Shown here one piece after another: positions 25,501 through 34,400 of a stretch of 64,000 nt of DNA (the first letter of the stretch is position 1; each line of letters starts with the position of its first letter). The stretch is from Anthopleura xanthogrammica. Lineage: Eukaryota > Cnidaria > Anthozoa > Actiniaria > Actiniidae. The position numbers were made by a program, and so were the translations under genes. Location of the stretch: contig OZ025209.1 in assembly GCA_964019055.1 (NCBI GenBank), positions 15,372,867 through 15,436,866 of the forward strand, written 5' to 3'. A model generated the notes under the pieces. The model searched no databases, was not told where the DNA came from, and saw only the letters and a program-made list of their open reading frames with translations.

Positions 25501-28500
25501 TCTCTTAGTATCACGCGACAGTTCATACAGCGCTCCTGTTTTCCAGTACTTCTCAATAATCGTTCGAGTTATGCTATAAAATATAATCTCTGAGTCAGCA
25601 GACAGCCTTAAACTTTATCAGACGACAAACACCAGGCTTCTGGCATATTGTGGACGGTTATGTGAGTCAGGTAATACTCGATCCAGTTTCGGATTGTTGC
25701 TCAGGGTTAGCCTCGATTTTGTGTAGAATACTCATGTGTTCCAGTAAAGCTTTAAGGTCCGTGGAGTTTCAAAGTGTTTGTATTTGTGAATATTTTGACA
25801 CTGAAATGGGGCTAACCCTGAGTAAATGAGTCTGTAATCAAGGAACACAGCGGTATTGTACGAATAGACCATAACGGTATATTATCAAAATAGATGTGAA
25901 AATTCATGTTGCGTTTTTCTGGGGTGTCTGTGGTGATCCCTTCATTTTGCCAGTTCAGTTGTGTTTAGGGGAGGAAGGGGTTGTTTGTTAACATTACTAG
26001 GGACTGACCCCACCCCTCATGGGAAATCATAGATATGCCTCGCCCTGTATGTTAATATCAACTTACATTTGTGTCTCGGAATCATCTTCCACATACTTCG
26101 CACATTCCACTTCAATCCAGAATCTCAAAAACCTCTCCCCATTAGTGCCCAACAAAAACTCCTTAAATTCGTCCATTCCTTCCTTCGTCGACAGATCGTA
26201 CGGTTTTTCCTCTTCTTGCCATTCATCATCATCCAAGCCATCAATGTCGTCTAAATCAAACCCTACTGACGTAGCGGCGATACTGACTCTTCGCCTCGCG
26301 TTGAGGATCCCTTGTATCCCCTTCAGTGTGTACTGACTACCAGTTTCAACATCAACGTTAGGATCTTCTGACCCTAATTCACTGTCATCGTGTACTTTCG
26401 AAAGGTCAACAATTTTTTCGGATTTTTTATCTTCTTCTTCTTCTTCTTCTTGTACTGGTGTGATATTCCTGTTAGATGAATCCCCACTTCCTATATTCCT
26501 AGGCTTTTTCCCTATTCTTTCTTCGACTACTTCGCTCTCTGTCGTCGGTATCCCATTTGTCGTTTCCGTTTGATCAGTTTTTGAGTGTTCTTTCGTATCA
26601 ATCGAAAAACATTTATCTTCAATCGATAATTCCTCGGCTGTTTCCGAATGTGCACCGTCAGATACGATTATTGGTATCGATACTTCACTACTGACCTCAG
26701 AAGTACCCGTATATTGTTGGCTTTTTGTCTTTTCAACAACTTGTTCTTTATTAACCAATTGTTCTTTTGCTTCTGAAGGCTGCGAAGGAATGTCTTCTTC
26801 GTTTCCTTCAGAACGAGCAGAAGAGATACGAGAAGATTTTAGCGAAGCCATTTCTTCATTTTCAAGGGCCTCTGTTTTTTCTCCCACCGAAGATTCCGGC
26901 GAAGAAGGACCTGATGTAACTACTTCCTTTTCTCGCTCTGAGACATTCATCTCGCTCTTTTTTAACATTTTATCCATTTCGGAATCTTTCACAATATTTC
27001 GTTCTTCAACATTTTCGTCTAAAGTGTCGTCGTGATCAAAATCCACGCTTTCTCGTAAGTCTTTATCACCGTCAGTACAGCCAACTTCTTTTTTCTCTGA
27101 TTTTTCTTTGTTCACAGTTAAGTTTTCGTGCGAATTTTCGCCCTCAACACAAAGCGGTTCGTTTGGAATGCCATTTTTAGAGTCTTCTTTAGAGACACCA
27201 TTACTGGCTGTCGTATTCTCATTTGTTTGACTTTTATCTTCGATTACATTTTCTCCAGAAACCTTTGAATTAGATTCAGCATTCTCAAGATTTTTTTCTC
27301 CAACATAGTGAATACTTTCTTCACTTTCATTTGACTTTACAGATCCAACATTTGATATCGAAACAGAATTAGCAGAAGCACCAGAAACATCGCTTAGAAA
27401 ACTCATGCGAGATGAAGGTCTTGAATCAGTATCTTTATAATTAGTCTCGCAAGACGAAACAGTACTTGAATCAGAACCATCTTCAAATACAATATCTGGA
27501 GTCCTTGAGAAAGGACTACCTCCAGCGTAGCTATACAAGCTTCCTCTGCTGTCTGCTCGCCTAAAAGAGTCATTCCACGCTGAAAATGTGTCGTCAAGTG
27601 TGCGAATATGAGGTGAATCTGCTGTGCTGCGTTCTCCGAAGGAACTGAAGTCATCGCGGTCGGTGCTGCCCAAGTTGAAGCTTACAGCGCTTCGTTTTCG
27701 GGTGGTGATGGTTGTGCTTGCTGTAATGCTGAATTCTTCGTCCATTCTGAAGTTACCCAGGAATGTAGACTAGAGAAAAAAAAGGCAATTTGCAAGACAT
27801 CAAAAAGTTATTTATGGATTTGTCGTGTGCAAAAACCGGTAGGAATCCTTAAAGAATAAACAACAAATAAGCAAACAGCTAAGCATGAAAGTTATGCATA
27901 AGCAGTCTAAAATGAAAGAAATTTACATCGTCATTTGCGCCTTAATCATGTTCCACAACTCGTTGTTGTTGTTGTTTCTGCTTCTGTAGATATGTTGTTA
28001 TTGTTGCTGCTGTTGCATAAAACCCATTTATTATGTAGAGCTTTCCAGCGTTTTTTTTTTTTTACCTTAAAACTCACTCATAGTTAAAGGCGAGGTGAAA
28101 AGGTTTTAACATTGCGCGCAGTATTGCAGGCAATGTTGATGCGCGCAATGTTGCAGGCAATCGATGTTGCAAGCCAAATCACACGACGCAATTTGTTGCA
28201 CACAATGTTGCTGAAGTAAGACGATTGTAAAACGATTGAAGTAGAAAAAAATTGTGTTCGTAGCTTAAAATTAGCAATCCTAACAAACCAGCTACAAACC
28301 TGCACAGTCGATAGCACCATCGTCAGTTTATACTCCGCATACAACTCGCTTCTAAGAAACAAAAGTACCCGATATTTCTTCACATACTCGAGCCCCTGTG
28401 CCTTATCAAGCACCATGACATAGTAACCTATTCTTGATTGGTTATCAGTTACATTGTAGATCGTTCCTTTGAAGTGGGTGAGCTTTCTTAGCTGTGATGC

Positions 28501-30693
28501 TGCATGAGCATCACCTAATCCTACATCGTCGGCGAGTTTTTCTATAAATTCTTCAAACTGGGCGAACTCTTTGTTGTAAAACAGACGTTCTGCAAAACAC
28601 TATAAAACGAAGAAGAAAAATTAAAGTAATGATATGAATTCAGTTTGTTTGATCTGTGATATTATTACTGTGATTGGCCATTTGTATCCTCACTGGATGG
28701 CGTCATTTTACTACCACTACCAAAATGCTTCGCGAATTTTTTTTCTTATTCAAATTTGTATTTCCTCATGAGAATAGTAAGACAATTGGTGCTAATAAAC
28801 TGAACAAAAGAAAGTGCACGAGGTATTCTGGTAATGGTAGTAAATGACGCCATAATGCAAAAAGCCTATTTTGCGATCCGAGATCCAATTATGATTTTAA
28901 AAAAAATTCATCTTTATTTTTTCAAAATTTCTGCATAAAGTTACTAGTTATCAATGTAGAAATAGGAATTTTAGGATATAAACTGCAAATTCGGCGTAAG
29001 TAAGAGTTTGCGATCCGGGATAATCCACTTAGCCGAAGTCCATTCCAGTCCAGCCATGCACGGTTCCGGATTTTCCAAAATAAAAAATTGCTCAAAATTC
29101 AGAATCTAGGGCTTAAACCAAATTTTGGAGGTTGGGTATGTTTTTTCTATACATTAAGATTATTCAAACTCTTTCAAAAGATGAAAATTCGACAAAAAAA
29201 AATTATTTGCTATTCCAACCTTCAGTAAGTAGGTCCAGTCTCTCAGTCTAGTCTACACAATCCAGAAATTTCAAAAATGAAAAAATACCTTAAAATGGAA
29301 AATTCAGAAACAAGAATCATGTTTTAGGGTATTAGCATCTTTGTACAAAAGGAAAAAAACTTTTATACTTTGTCCTTAAACGAAATATTCATAGCCTGAA
29401 TAGAATAGGAGACCTTGGTAACATAGAGCATGAAAGTGTTTGATTGTTGGCAGAGGCAACGTAACATTACTATATTTGGACAAATTTCTAACTTACTGTT
29501 TCTTTGTAATTTTTTATGATATGCAAATTTGGCATGATAAAACAAACTGCGATAGAACTACATGTCTGACCAATCATCCCTGCAAGTGCATGTGGCCCAC
29601 AATGTAGTATATAAAGAGAGTGCTCATAGTAAAGCATTAGACTTACTGGTAAGGCAAGAAATGTGTTGAAATAGTCAACAAATGTCTGCTCTTCCAAGAA
29701 CTCTTCCTGAAATTCCAAAAGAAAAAGAACAAAGATCTCAGACTTTTTTCTCTATAAAAACAAGTGTTTCATGATGAAAAATAGAAGGTAAAACTTATAC
29801 ATTCTGAATCAAGGAGCAAAAGTATATATCTGGGGGGAGAGGTTAAAGCTAGTTGTGTACTACAGTACATTTTCTCATATGCGTTTGATTAAAGAATGGT
29901 ATATATGGATAACATGTGCTGTGCACTGTGATACATGCTCTGCCTGGAGAGATTGCGGCATGTGAGTTTCAAGTTTGTTTGATGTGTTGATCGATTCTCT
30001 TCCTTGCCGCAAGGGTTTTACTCTGGGCTCTCAAGTTTTCCTCCCCCATAAAAATCAACATATGAGTTGATCGAGTGCTACATGTTTACCTAAATAGTGA
30101 ATGTGGTGGTAATGTGTTAGCACTTCAGTGAAGCCCGCACAACATGTGATGGTTGTAAAATGAATTACGATAGTATATCAGATGATTTAACAATGTAGGA
30201 ATTTGAATATGAAAAACCTTAAAAAATACAGATGTCTTAAAGGAATACCCTGGGGGTGGGGGTTCGTCACTCAAAATATGGTATCTTGGATATCGATGTT
30301 GGCATTGCTCAAATCCCTTCCCATATGAAAGTCTAAATTCAACGCTATCAGAATTACAAAATAAGCTCCAAGAAAAAAATAGTTGAGATGAACTTAACAC
30401 AAAGAGAGACATTATTCTTTGTATTTTTCTATTCCATTGACTCCTTATTTCCATGGATAATAAACTTCTATAATCACAACAGATTTAAGATTCAAAACAC
30501 TGAGTACTTGTGAGTATTCTCACTTCTACTGTCTGTAATGTTGCTAACAATAAGTTAAGATTACTTAAGACTTAATGTACCATCTGTATACATTGATAAG
30601 ATATCCCAGGTGATATACACAAAGCTTATAAAAGGTACTCACCAAGTTCTCAACGCTTAGCTCATCGGGTTCAGTAATACTTTGTTCTAGCAT
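14086..30693 (-). CDS. RGS22: RGS22-like multi-RGS-domain protein, 23 coding exons
   Basis: Reconstructed by matching AG/GT borders and phases; total about 1,889 residues, versus about 1,260 in vertebrate RGS22. The N-terminus (exons 1-3) carries the RGS22-type [12 protein letters not shown] segment. Exon 4 begins a long acidic Ser/Glu-rich linker and ends with the first RGS-like module ([20 protein letters not shown]), which continues in exon 5. Three further RGS-like modules lie in exons 8-11 ([16 protein letters not shown]), 13-15 ([20 protein letters not shown]) and 16-18 ([20 protein letters not shown]). Exon 18 ends in a charged coiled coil, and the C-terminus is basic and disordered. 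RGS proteins bind G-alpha subunits; mammalian RGS22 is testis-enriched and binds G-alpha-12/13-type subunits (family knowledge). One junction, exon 9 to 10, is off by one nucleotide. Homology is strong; exact exon borders are less certain. Confidence 0.85.
15433..15552. mobile_element. Small foldback MITE in RGS22 intron
   Basis: Inverted arms TAAGGTCAAAAGTCGAACTT and AAGTCCGACGTTTGACCTTA, about 33 bp each, in the intron between coding exons 21 and 22. Confidence 0.7.
15612..15735. mobile_element. MITE with GCATTATGGTCTAGCTTG arms
   Basis: Arms at 15642-15660 and 15711-15729 are inverted copies. A reversed fragment of the same family, including the GAGATAGCGAACATGGTGCA part, is at about 35690-35750 in a MECR intron. 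Confidence 0.65.
16265..16720 (-). mobile_element. SINE copy with (ATT)n tail, reverse orientation, plus (AAT)n
   Basis: Read on the minus strand, 16720 to 16480 gives the same body as the SINE at 18235 (TATGTGAGTAAAGTT, then GGTTCTTTGGTTTTCCTCC). It ends ACAGAAATAAAGTCTATTAT with an ATT microsatellite tail. A second (AAT)n run with its own AATAAAG-like end is at 16284-16345. An A+ATT tail of this kind suggests LINE-assisted retroposition. Confidence 0.6.
16985..17110. mobile_element. Inverted-repeat element with GGAGGACAAAAC arms
   Basis: TTTGGAGGACAAAACAAAAG on the left and TATTGTTTTGTCCTCCACA on the right form a short hairpin in an RGS22 intron. Its arms match the dispersed repeat at 3300-3598 and 9361-9600. 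Confidence 0.65.
18235..18640 (+). mobile_element. tRNA-derived SINE-like element
   Basis: TAGCAATAGTG (A-box-like, 10 of 11) is followed after about 29 nt by GGGTTCGATTCC, an exact Pol III B-box. Then come a body containing CACATGTGAGTAGAGTTTT and a 3' part made of three of the 60-bp CCCTGACTTAGATCAG units. The same box order is seen at 32735. It lies in an RGS22 intron, antisense to the gene. Confidence 0.7.
18940..19140. mobile_element. Two degraded DNA-transposon fragments
   Basis: 18941-19010 has a CAGTTGACCCTTGTTATTCA end of the kind seen in pogo/Tc-type MITEs. At 19050-19120 the GCAGACG...GTCACGCAA...GTCTGCG pattern matches the foldback element at 42115-42205. Confidence 0.4.
19859..20430. 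repeat. 104-bp minisatellite, six copies
   Basis: Units begin AAACACTGCCCGTCATTTGC at 19860, 19950, 20045, 20149, 20253 and 20357, so spacings are 90, 95, 104, 104 and 104 bp. Each contains TATCAATCAGCTGAATG. It lies in the RGS22 intron between coding exons 13 and 14. A distant single copy is at 55545-55680. Confidence 0.95.
20645..21510. repeat. 29-bp minisatellite in RGS22 intron, with poly-G
   Basis: A poly-G run at about 20651-20669 is followed by about 28 near-identical 29-bp units (GGTCAGTCAGTTGGTCAGTT plus TGGTCCATT) from 20706 to about 21505. Because 29 is not a multiple of three and the unit lacks stops on the plus strand, all three plus frames are open and give Trp/Ser/Val-rich artefacts up to 295 codons. 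It lies in the intron between coding exons 12 and 13. Confidence 0.97.
23880..24085. repeat. (CAT)n-type imperfect microsatellite
   Basis: ATC/CAT trinucleotide repeats with interruptions, ending 3 bp before the donor of coding exon 6 of the RGS22-like gene. Confidence 0.9.
24443..25195. repeat. (GGAT)n array, about 745 bp
   Basis: Almost perfect GGAT tetranucleotide, followed by about 170 bp of decayed units to 25380. It occupies most of an RGS22 intron and ends 29 nt from the acceptor of coding exon 6 (24414). The long Met-Asp-Gly-Trp and Ile-His-Pro-Ser frames are artefacts. Confidence 0.98.
25697..25826. mobile_element. MITE with CAGGGTTAGCCT arms
   Basis: GCTCAGGGTTAGCCTCGATT at the left is inverted as GGGGCTAACCCTGAGT at the right. 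A reverse copy at 54736-54893 shares the inner CATGTGTTCCAG and TTTCAAAGTGTTTGTATT. A related element is at 50836-51062. Confidence 0.75.
26067..27769 (-). other. RGS22: Giant acidic coding exon of RGS22-like gene
   Basis: This 1,703-nt exon supplies about 567 residues. It is first a Ser/Asp-rich segment with several S-x-x-[DE] casein-kinase-2-like sites (inference), then a roughly 400-residue Glu/Ser/Lys-rich disordered linker with a poly-Glu run encoded by TCTTC repeats near 26440. The last 50 residues begin an RGS module. It accounts for most of the extra length over vertebrate RGS22. Confidence 0.85.
27780..28299. other. RGS22 intron, foldback sequence
   Basis: 28086-28215 has repeated GCGCGCAATGTTGCAGGCAA-type sequence, similar in style to the GTTGCGC foldback at 4794-5078. 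The rest is AT-rich with short GTTGTT runs. Confidence 0.45.
28694..28855. mobile_element. MITE with ATGGCGTCATTT arms
   Basis: Arms GATGGCGTCATTTTACTACC and GGTAGTAAATGACGCCAT, in the intron between coding exons 2 and 3 of the RGS22-like gene. Confidence 0.7.
29940..30110 (+). mobile_element. Diverged SINE-like fragment
   Basis: Contains GTGAGTTTCAAGTTTGTTTG and CTCAAGTTTTCCTCCCCC, resembling the body of the SINE at 18235, but the Pol III boxes are not recognisable. In RGS22 intron 1. Confidence 0.35.
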
Positions 30694-31468
30694 CTTCAAA
30701 ATATGGCCTCACGATTCATAATGTCTTCTCTATATCTCATTCCTTGGAATCGAGTTGAATATTGCGTGTGTTGTAGTGTGTACTCAAGAGTTCCACTTGT
30801 TCACTTCAGTGGCATTTATAACGAACCATTTTAGAAGTAAACTTTTTCCTCGCCATTGTGTTCAAATTATTGAGAAAAGACACTGCTTATGATCATTTTA
30901 AAAGAGATACAATGCGATCGTAATCACATCTTAGATATTTTCAACAATAGACTACAGTTATCAAGTTGAAGCAGTTGAAGTTTTCGCCATGTTGTATGTT
31001 TTCCAATATTATATATGCAAATGATTAACCATCAGGTAATCGACCAATCAGGAGCGACTATTGTACGAGTGGATTCTTGAGTTACTATGACAACGTTATA
31101 TTAAGTAAATACACTTTCGAAATGACTTCAATCAGGGAAGCATCTTTATTTTAAGAGAAAAAAACATAATCTTAAAAGTAAGAAAATTCTACTGAATTTA
31201 ATAAATTAAACTTATAATATCATTTTTTTAAATTCATTTTAATATTTCATAAAAATTTTGTAATTGAAAAATATCAATTTTATTCATTGATAATATATCT
31301 TATTAATTCTATATTTTATTTCTGATTATGTTTATTACAAAACACCACTTTCTTTTCAATACACAAGATACATAGTTTTTCAGAAAAATCAAAAGTATCC
31401 TCCCTCCCCTTCCCTGAATCGATTATTTGTCATCTTGAATACAGAGCCCGCAGTGTTAACCGCTGAAA
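30694..31468. promoter_or_regulatory. Shared head-to-head promoter region, RGS22 and MECR
   Basis: The starts of the two divergent genes are about 775 bp apart. The region has a CCAAT box (GACCAATCAGGAGCG near 31045) and is otherwise AT-rich, with no repeat or other gene. Shared regulation is inference from the arrangement. Confidence 0.45.
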
Positions 31469-34400
31469 ATGGCTGCTCTATGTTTTGGAAGGAAGGTTCG
31501 ACACTCATTCTTTGTTTTAGACAAACTTCAAGGATTATTTGGGGAAGGTGCTGCTCAATTTTCTAGGTCTCTACGCAGATTTTCCAGTGTAAAGGCTCAT
31601 GCACTTGTTTATACGGAACACGGAGATCCAAGTAAAGTTTTGAGGTAACGTTCAAAAACGAAATGGATAAGCTTGAGAGAGCCCTCAATTTTTATGTCTT
31701 TCAGAAATTCTTTGAGGTGATATGAGCCTATCTTCTGATTCTTGTGTTCAGTTTTCAACGGCAAGAATGCATAGAAACTAAGATATTCCCTAAAATCTGA
31801 TTCAAACTTGCAAGAGAGCCATAAACTACCTTTGTTTACAGAGACCTCTCTAACGAAACCTAGGACCAGGAAACACAGAGTCGAGAGAGTCTCTGGAACC
31901 CAGGGTAGTGGCCATAATATGCTTTAAAGAACATTTATGGCCCTTAGTTTTGGATATGCTACTAAATTAACAAACATAAATCATATTTTCTTTGTCCATG
32001 AGTAACTGTTTTCTTTCTGGTGTTTAGTCTTGACTTTGTAGACAGAGAAGTCATTAGTCCACATTCTGTAGGTGTGCATATGATAGCAGCACCTGTGAAC
32101 CCTGCAGACATCAACCAGATACAAGGTGGGATATAGCTGGTGCTTACTACTAAACAACTGTTGAAATGGGTCATTGGCAATAACACGCCATGTGCATGGC
32201 CCTACACCCTTTACATTGAAACTACTATAACCGGGGTCACTTTAATCTGCCTCCCCCTCAATGGGTCCTTGCTATGCCCCTGAACTGGCATGTTTATTTA
32301 ATTCCACCATGATACATTTTCACCAATTAGAAATAGTACCTACAGATTAGTATGAAGGATCATTGATTGAAAGTGCATCTTAGGGTGCCCAAGCCAGGTT
32401 CTCATGTTTCTATGCTCTTTGGACCCTATTCCTTGCCATCATTCAATAATTTTTACTTAGCTGCCTAAATTTGGGAATGATTCTTTTATTTATTGTTACC
32501 ACAGGTACCTATGCAATAAAACCAAAGCTACCTGCTGTAGGGGGAAACGAAGGCTTTGGTCAAGTAATCAAGGTTGGCAAAGAAGTCAAAGATGTCAAGG
32601 AAGGAGATTTTGTTATTTTGGCTGAAAATTCATTAGGTTAGTGTGATATACTGTGAAGAGGAGCTATGACTATGCCACTATTATTTTAGATATTAAAAAA
32701 TCAGTAATATATGATTCTGTGAAACACAAGGGGAGTACTGTAGCAATAATGCACTCTCCTCTCACCTCTGGGGCCTCAGGTTCCATTCCCAGACTCAGTA
32801 TCACATGTGAGTAGAGTTTGTTGGATATCTTTCTTGATTGGAGGTTTTTTCTCTGGGTTCTTCAGTTTTCCTCCCCTCCCTCTAAAAAAACATAGCATGC
32901 TGAATTTCAATTTGATCTGTGAGTTAACCGTGCCCTAGGCTCAGATTTCAGCTGTCAGGGTTTCGTACACACCCGCGATACTCACAGGGGAGCCCTGTGT
33001 GCCCTGACTTTGATCAGCACAGAGGTTGTTTGAGAGTTCGATAAAAATTAGAAGATTTCTGTTTTGATCTATATAATTGGCCATTTGTTGCTATTTGTTG
33101 CAGGTTCTTGGTCAAGATACCTGGTTTTGACAGAGCATGAAGTAATTCAAGTTCCAGACAATGTGACAATGGAATTTGCAGCAACACTTGCTGTGAATCC
33201 TTGCACTGCTTACAGAATGTTAAAAGATTTTGAGCACTTAAAACCAGGTAAAACACTTAATATAAGCCTCTTTTTATTGGCATAGTGAGAGTCCCAAAGA
33301 GCTGGGCTCGCAGGATTTTTGCACAGAAAGTTCACGCCAATTCCACAGGAACTTTGTGACCATACATCATCAGTATATCCATTTAGTGGCACAGAGCTTT
33401 TCAGGCAGGAACAGATCCAGAGAGGGGGTCCAGGGGGTGGGCACCCCCCTGTGATGACTTTGTGCCCCTACTTTGAAGATAACAAAAATGTTTTTACTCT
33501 TTGATTATAGGGGGTGCACACCCGTCCCTGACTCTCTCTTTCTTAGATAATATCTTTTTTGTTGTTTTTGTTTGGTGTTGCTCTTCCAATGCAGCACCCC
33601 TCTCTGGAGAAAATTCTGGATCCACCCCAGTCAGTTATCCTGATATGAAACAAATAGAATTTTGTTAACATATTTTCGTTTTAAAAGTAATGAATGAAAT
33701 AGAATTGAATCTTAGAAAGGGGAAATTTGGAAATGTGATGAATCAAACAGGCTGGATTTTTTTATTGTTTATGTGGATATGATTTCCTTCCGTTTTTTTC
33801 AGGCAGTACAATTATTCAGAATGGTGCTAATAGTGGTGTAGGACGAGCAGTCATCCAGCTAGCTGCCACATGGGGAATCAAGTCTATTAATATCGTACGA
33901 GACAGGTAAAGCCATCAAAGTCATAGGGTTTTATATACCTTTCCCTGATTTGCTTGAAGTCGAGGCTGGGGTTTTCTATCCATAAATTTAATTTATTGTC
34001 TACCCCAGCCTTGCCTTAAAATTGTTCTGTGGTCATTCAAGCGAATTCGGGAGAGGTCAATTTTCAAAGTAAATTTTTCATTAGTGTGAAAACTTTTCAT
34101 AATTTTTCCCGAAAATTTTTCATAAGTGTGAAAACTGGGCAGACGGGAGTTTTGCCCTTCCCTTCCCTCCCCCTATTCTTTTGGCCAGCATAGACTACAG
34201 CGGACCCCTTATTAATCGGGCATTTTTGCTGCTGAAGAATTTCATATAGAAGGCAGGGTTCCCACGGACGCCAGGGAAAAGTCACTGAATTCTGAATTTT
34301 TTTTTGAGGTCAGGGAATTGTCAGGAAATTTTGATTTTGGTCAGTGTATTTTTGCAATTTACCTAAAAGTCAGTGAAAAGTCAGGGAATTTCTGTCATCC

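Larger units (their letters stand above)
14086..30693 (-). other. RGS22: Exon map of the RGS22-like gene
   Basis: Coding exons in transcript order: 30643-30693, 29647-29706, 28300-28599, 26067-27769, 25412-25573, 24089-24413, 23393-23544, 22805-22976, 22461-22562, 22285-22378, 21906-22100, 21656-21736, 20450-20612, 19662-19828, 19229-19453, 18663-18824, 17861-18049, 17236-17471, 16796-16962, 16007-16102, 15820-15870, 14751-15359, 14086-14294. The summed length is 5,671 nt, one more than a multiple of three. The excess sits at the exon 9/10 junction; all other junctions keep frame. The last two exons were joined because exon 22 reaches a GAAG|GTATTA donor in phase 1 before its stop, and 14294 follows a TTTTCCAG acceptor in the matching phase. 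Confidence 0.7.

Noticed and set aside
26019..27035. Plus-strand frames opposite RGS22 exon 4
   Set aside because: Antisense shadows of a low-complexity Ser/Glu-rich exon; no splice or start support.
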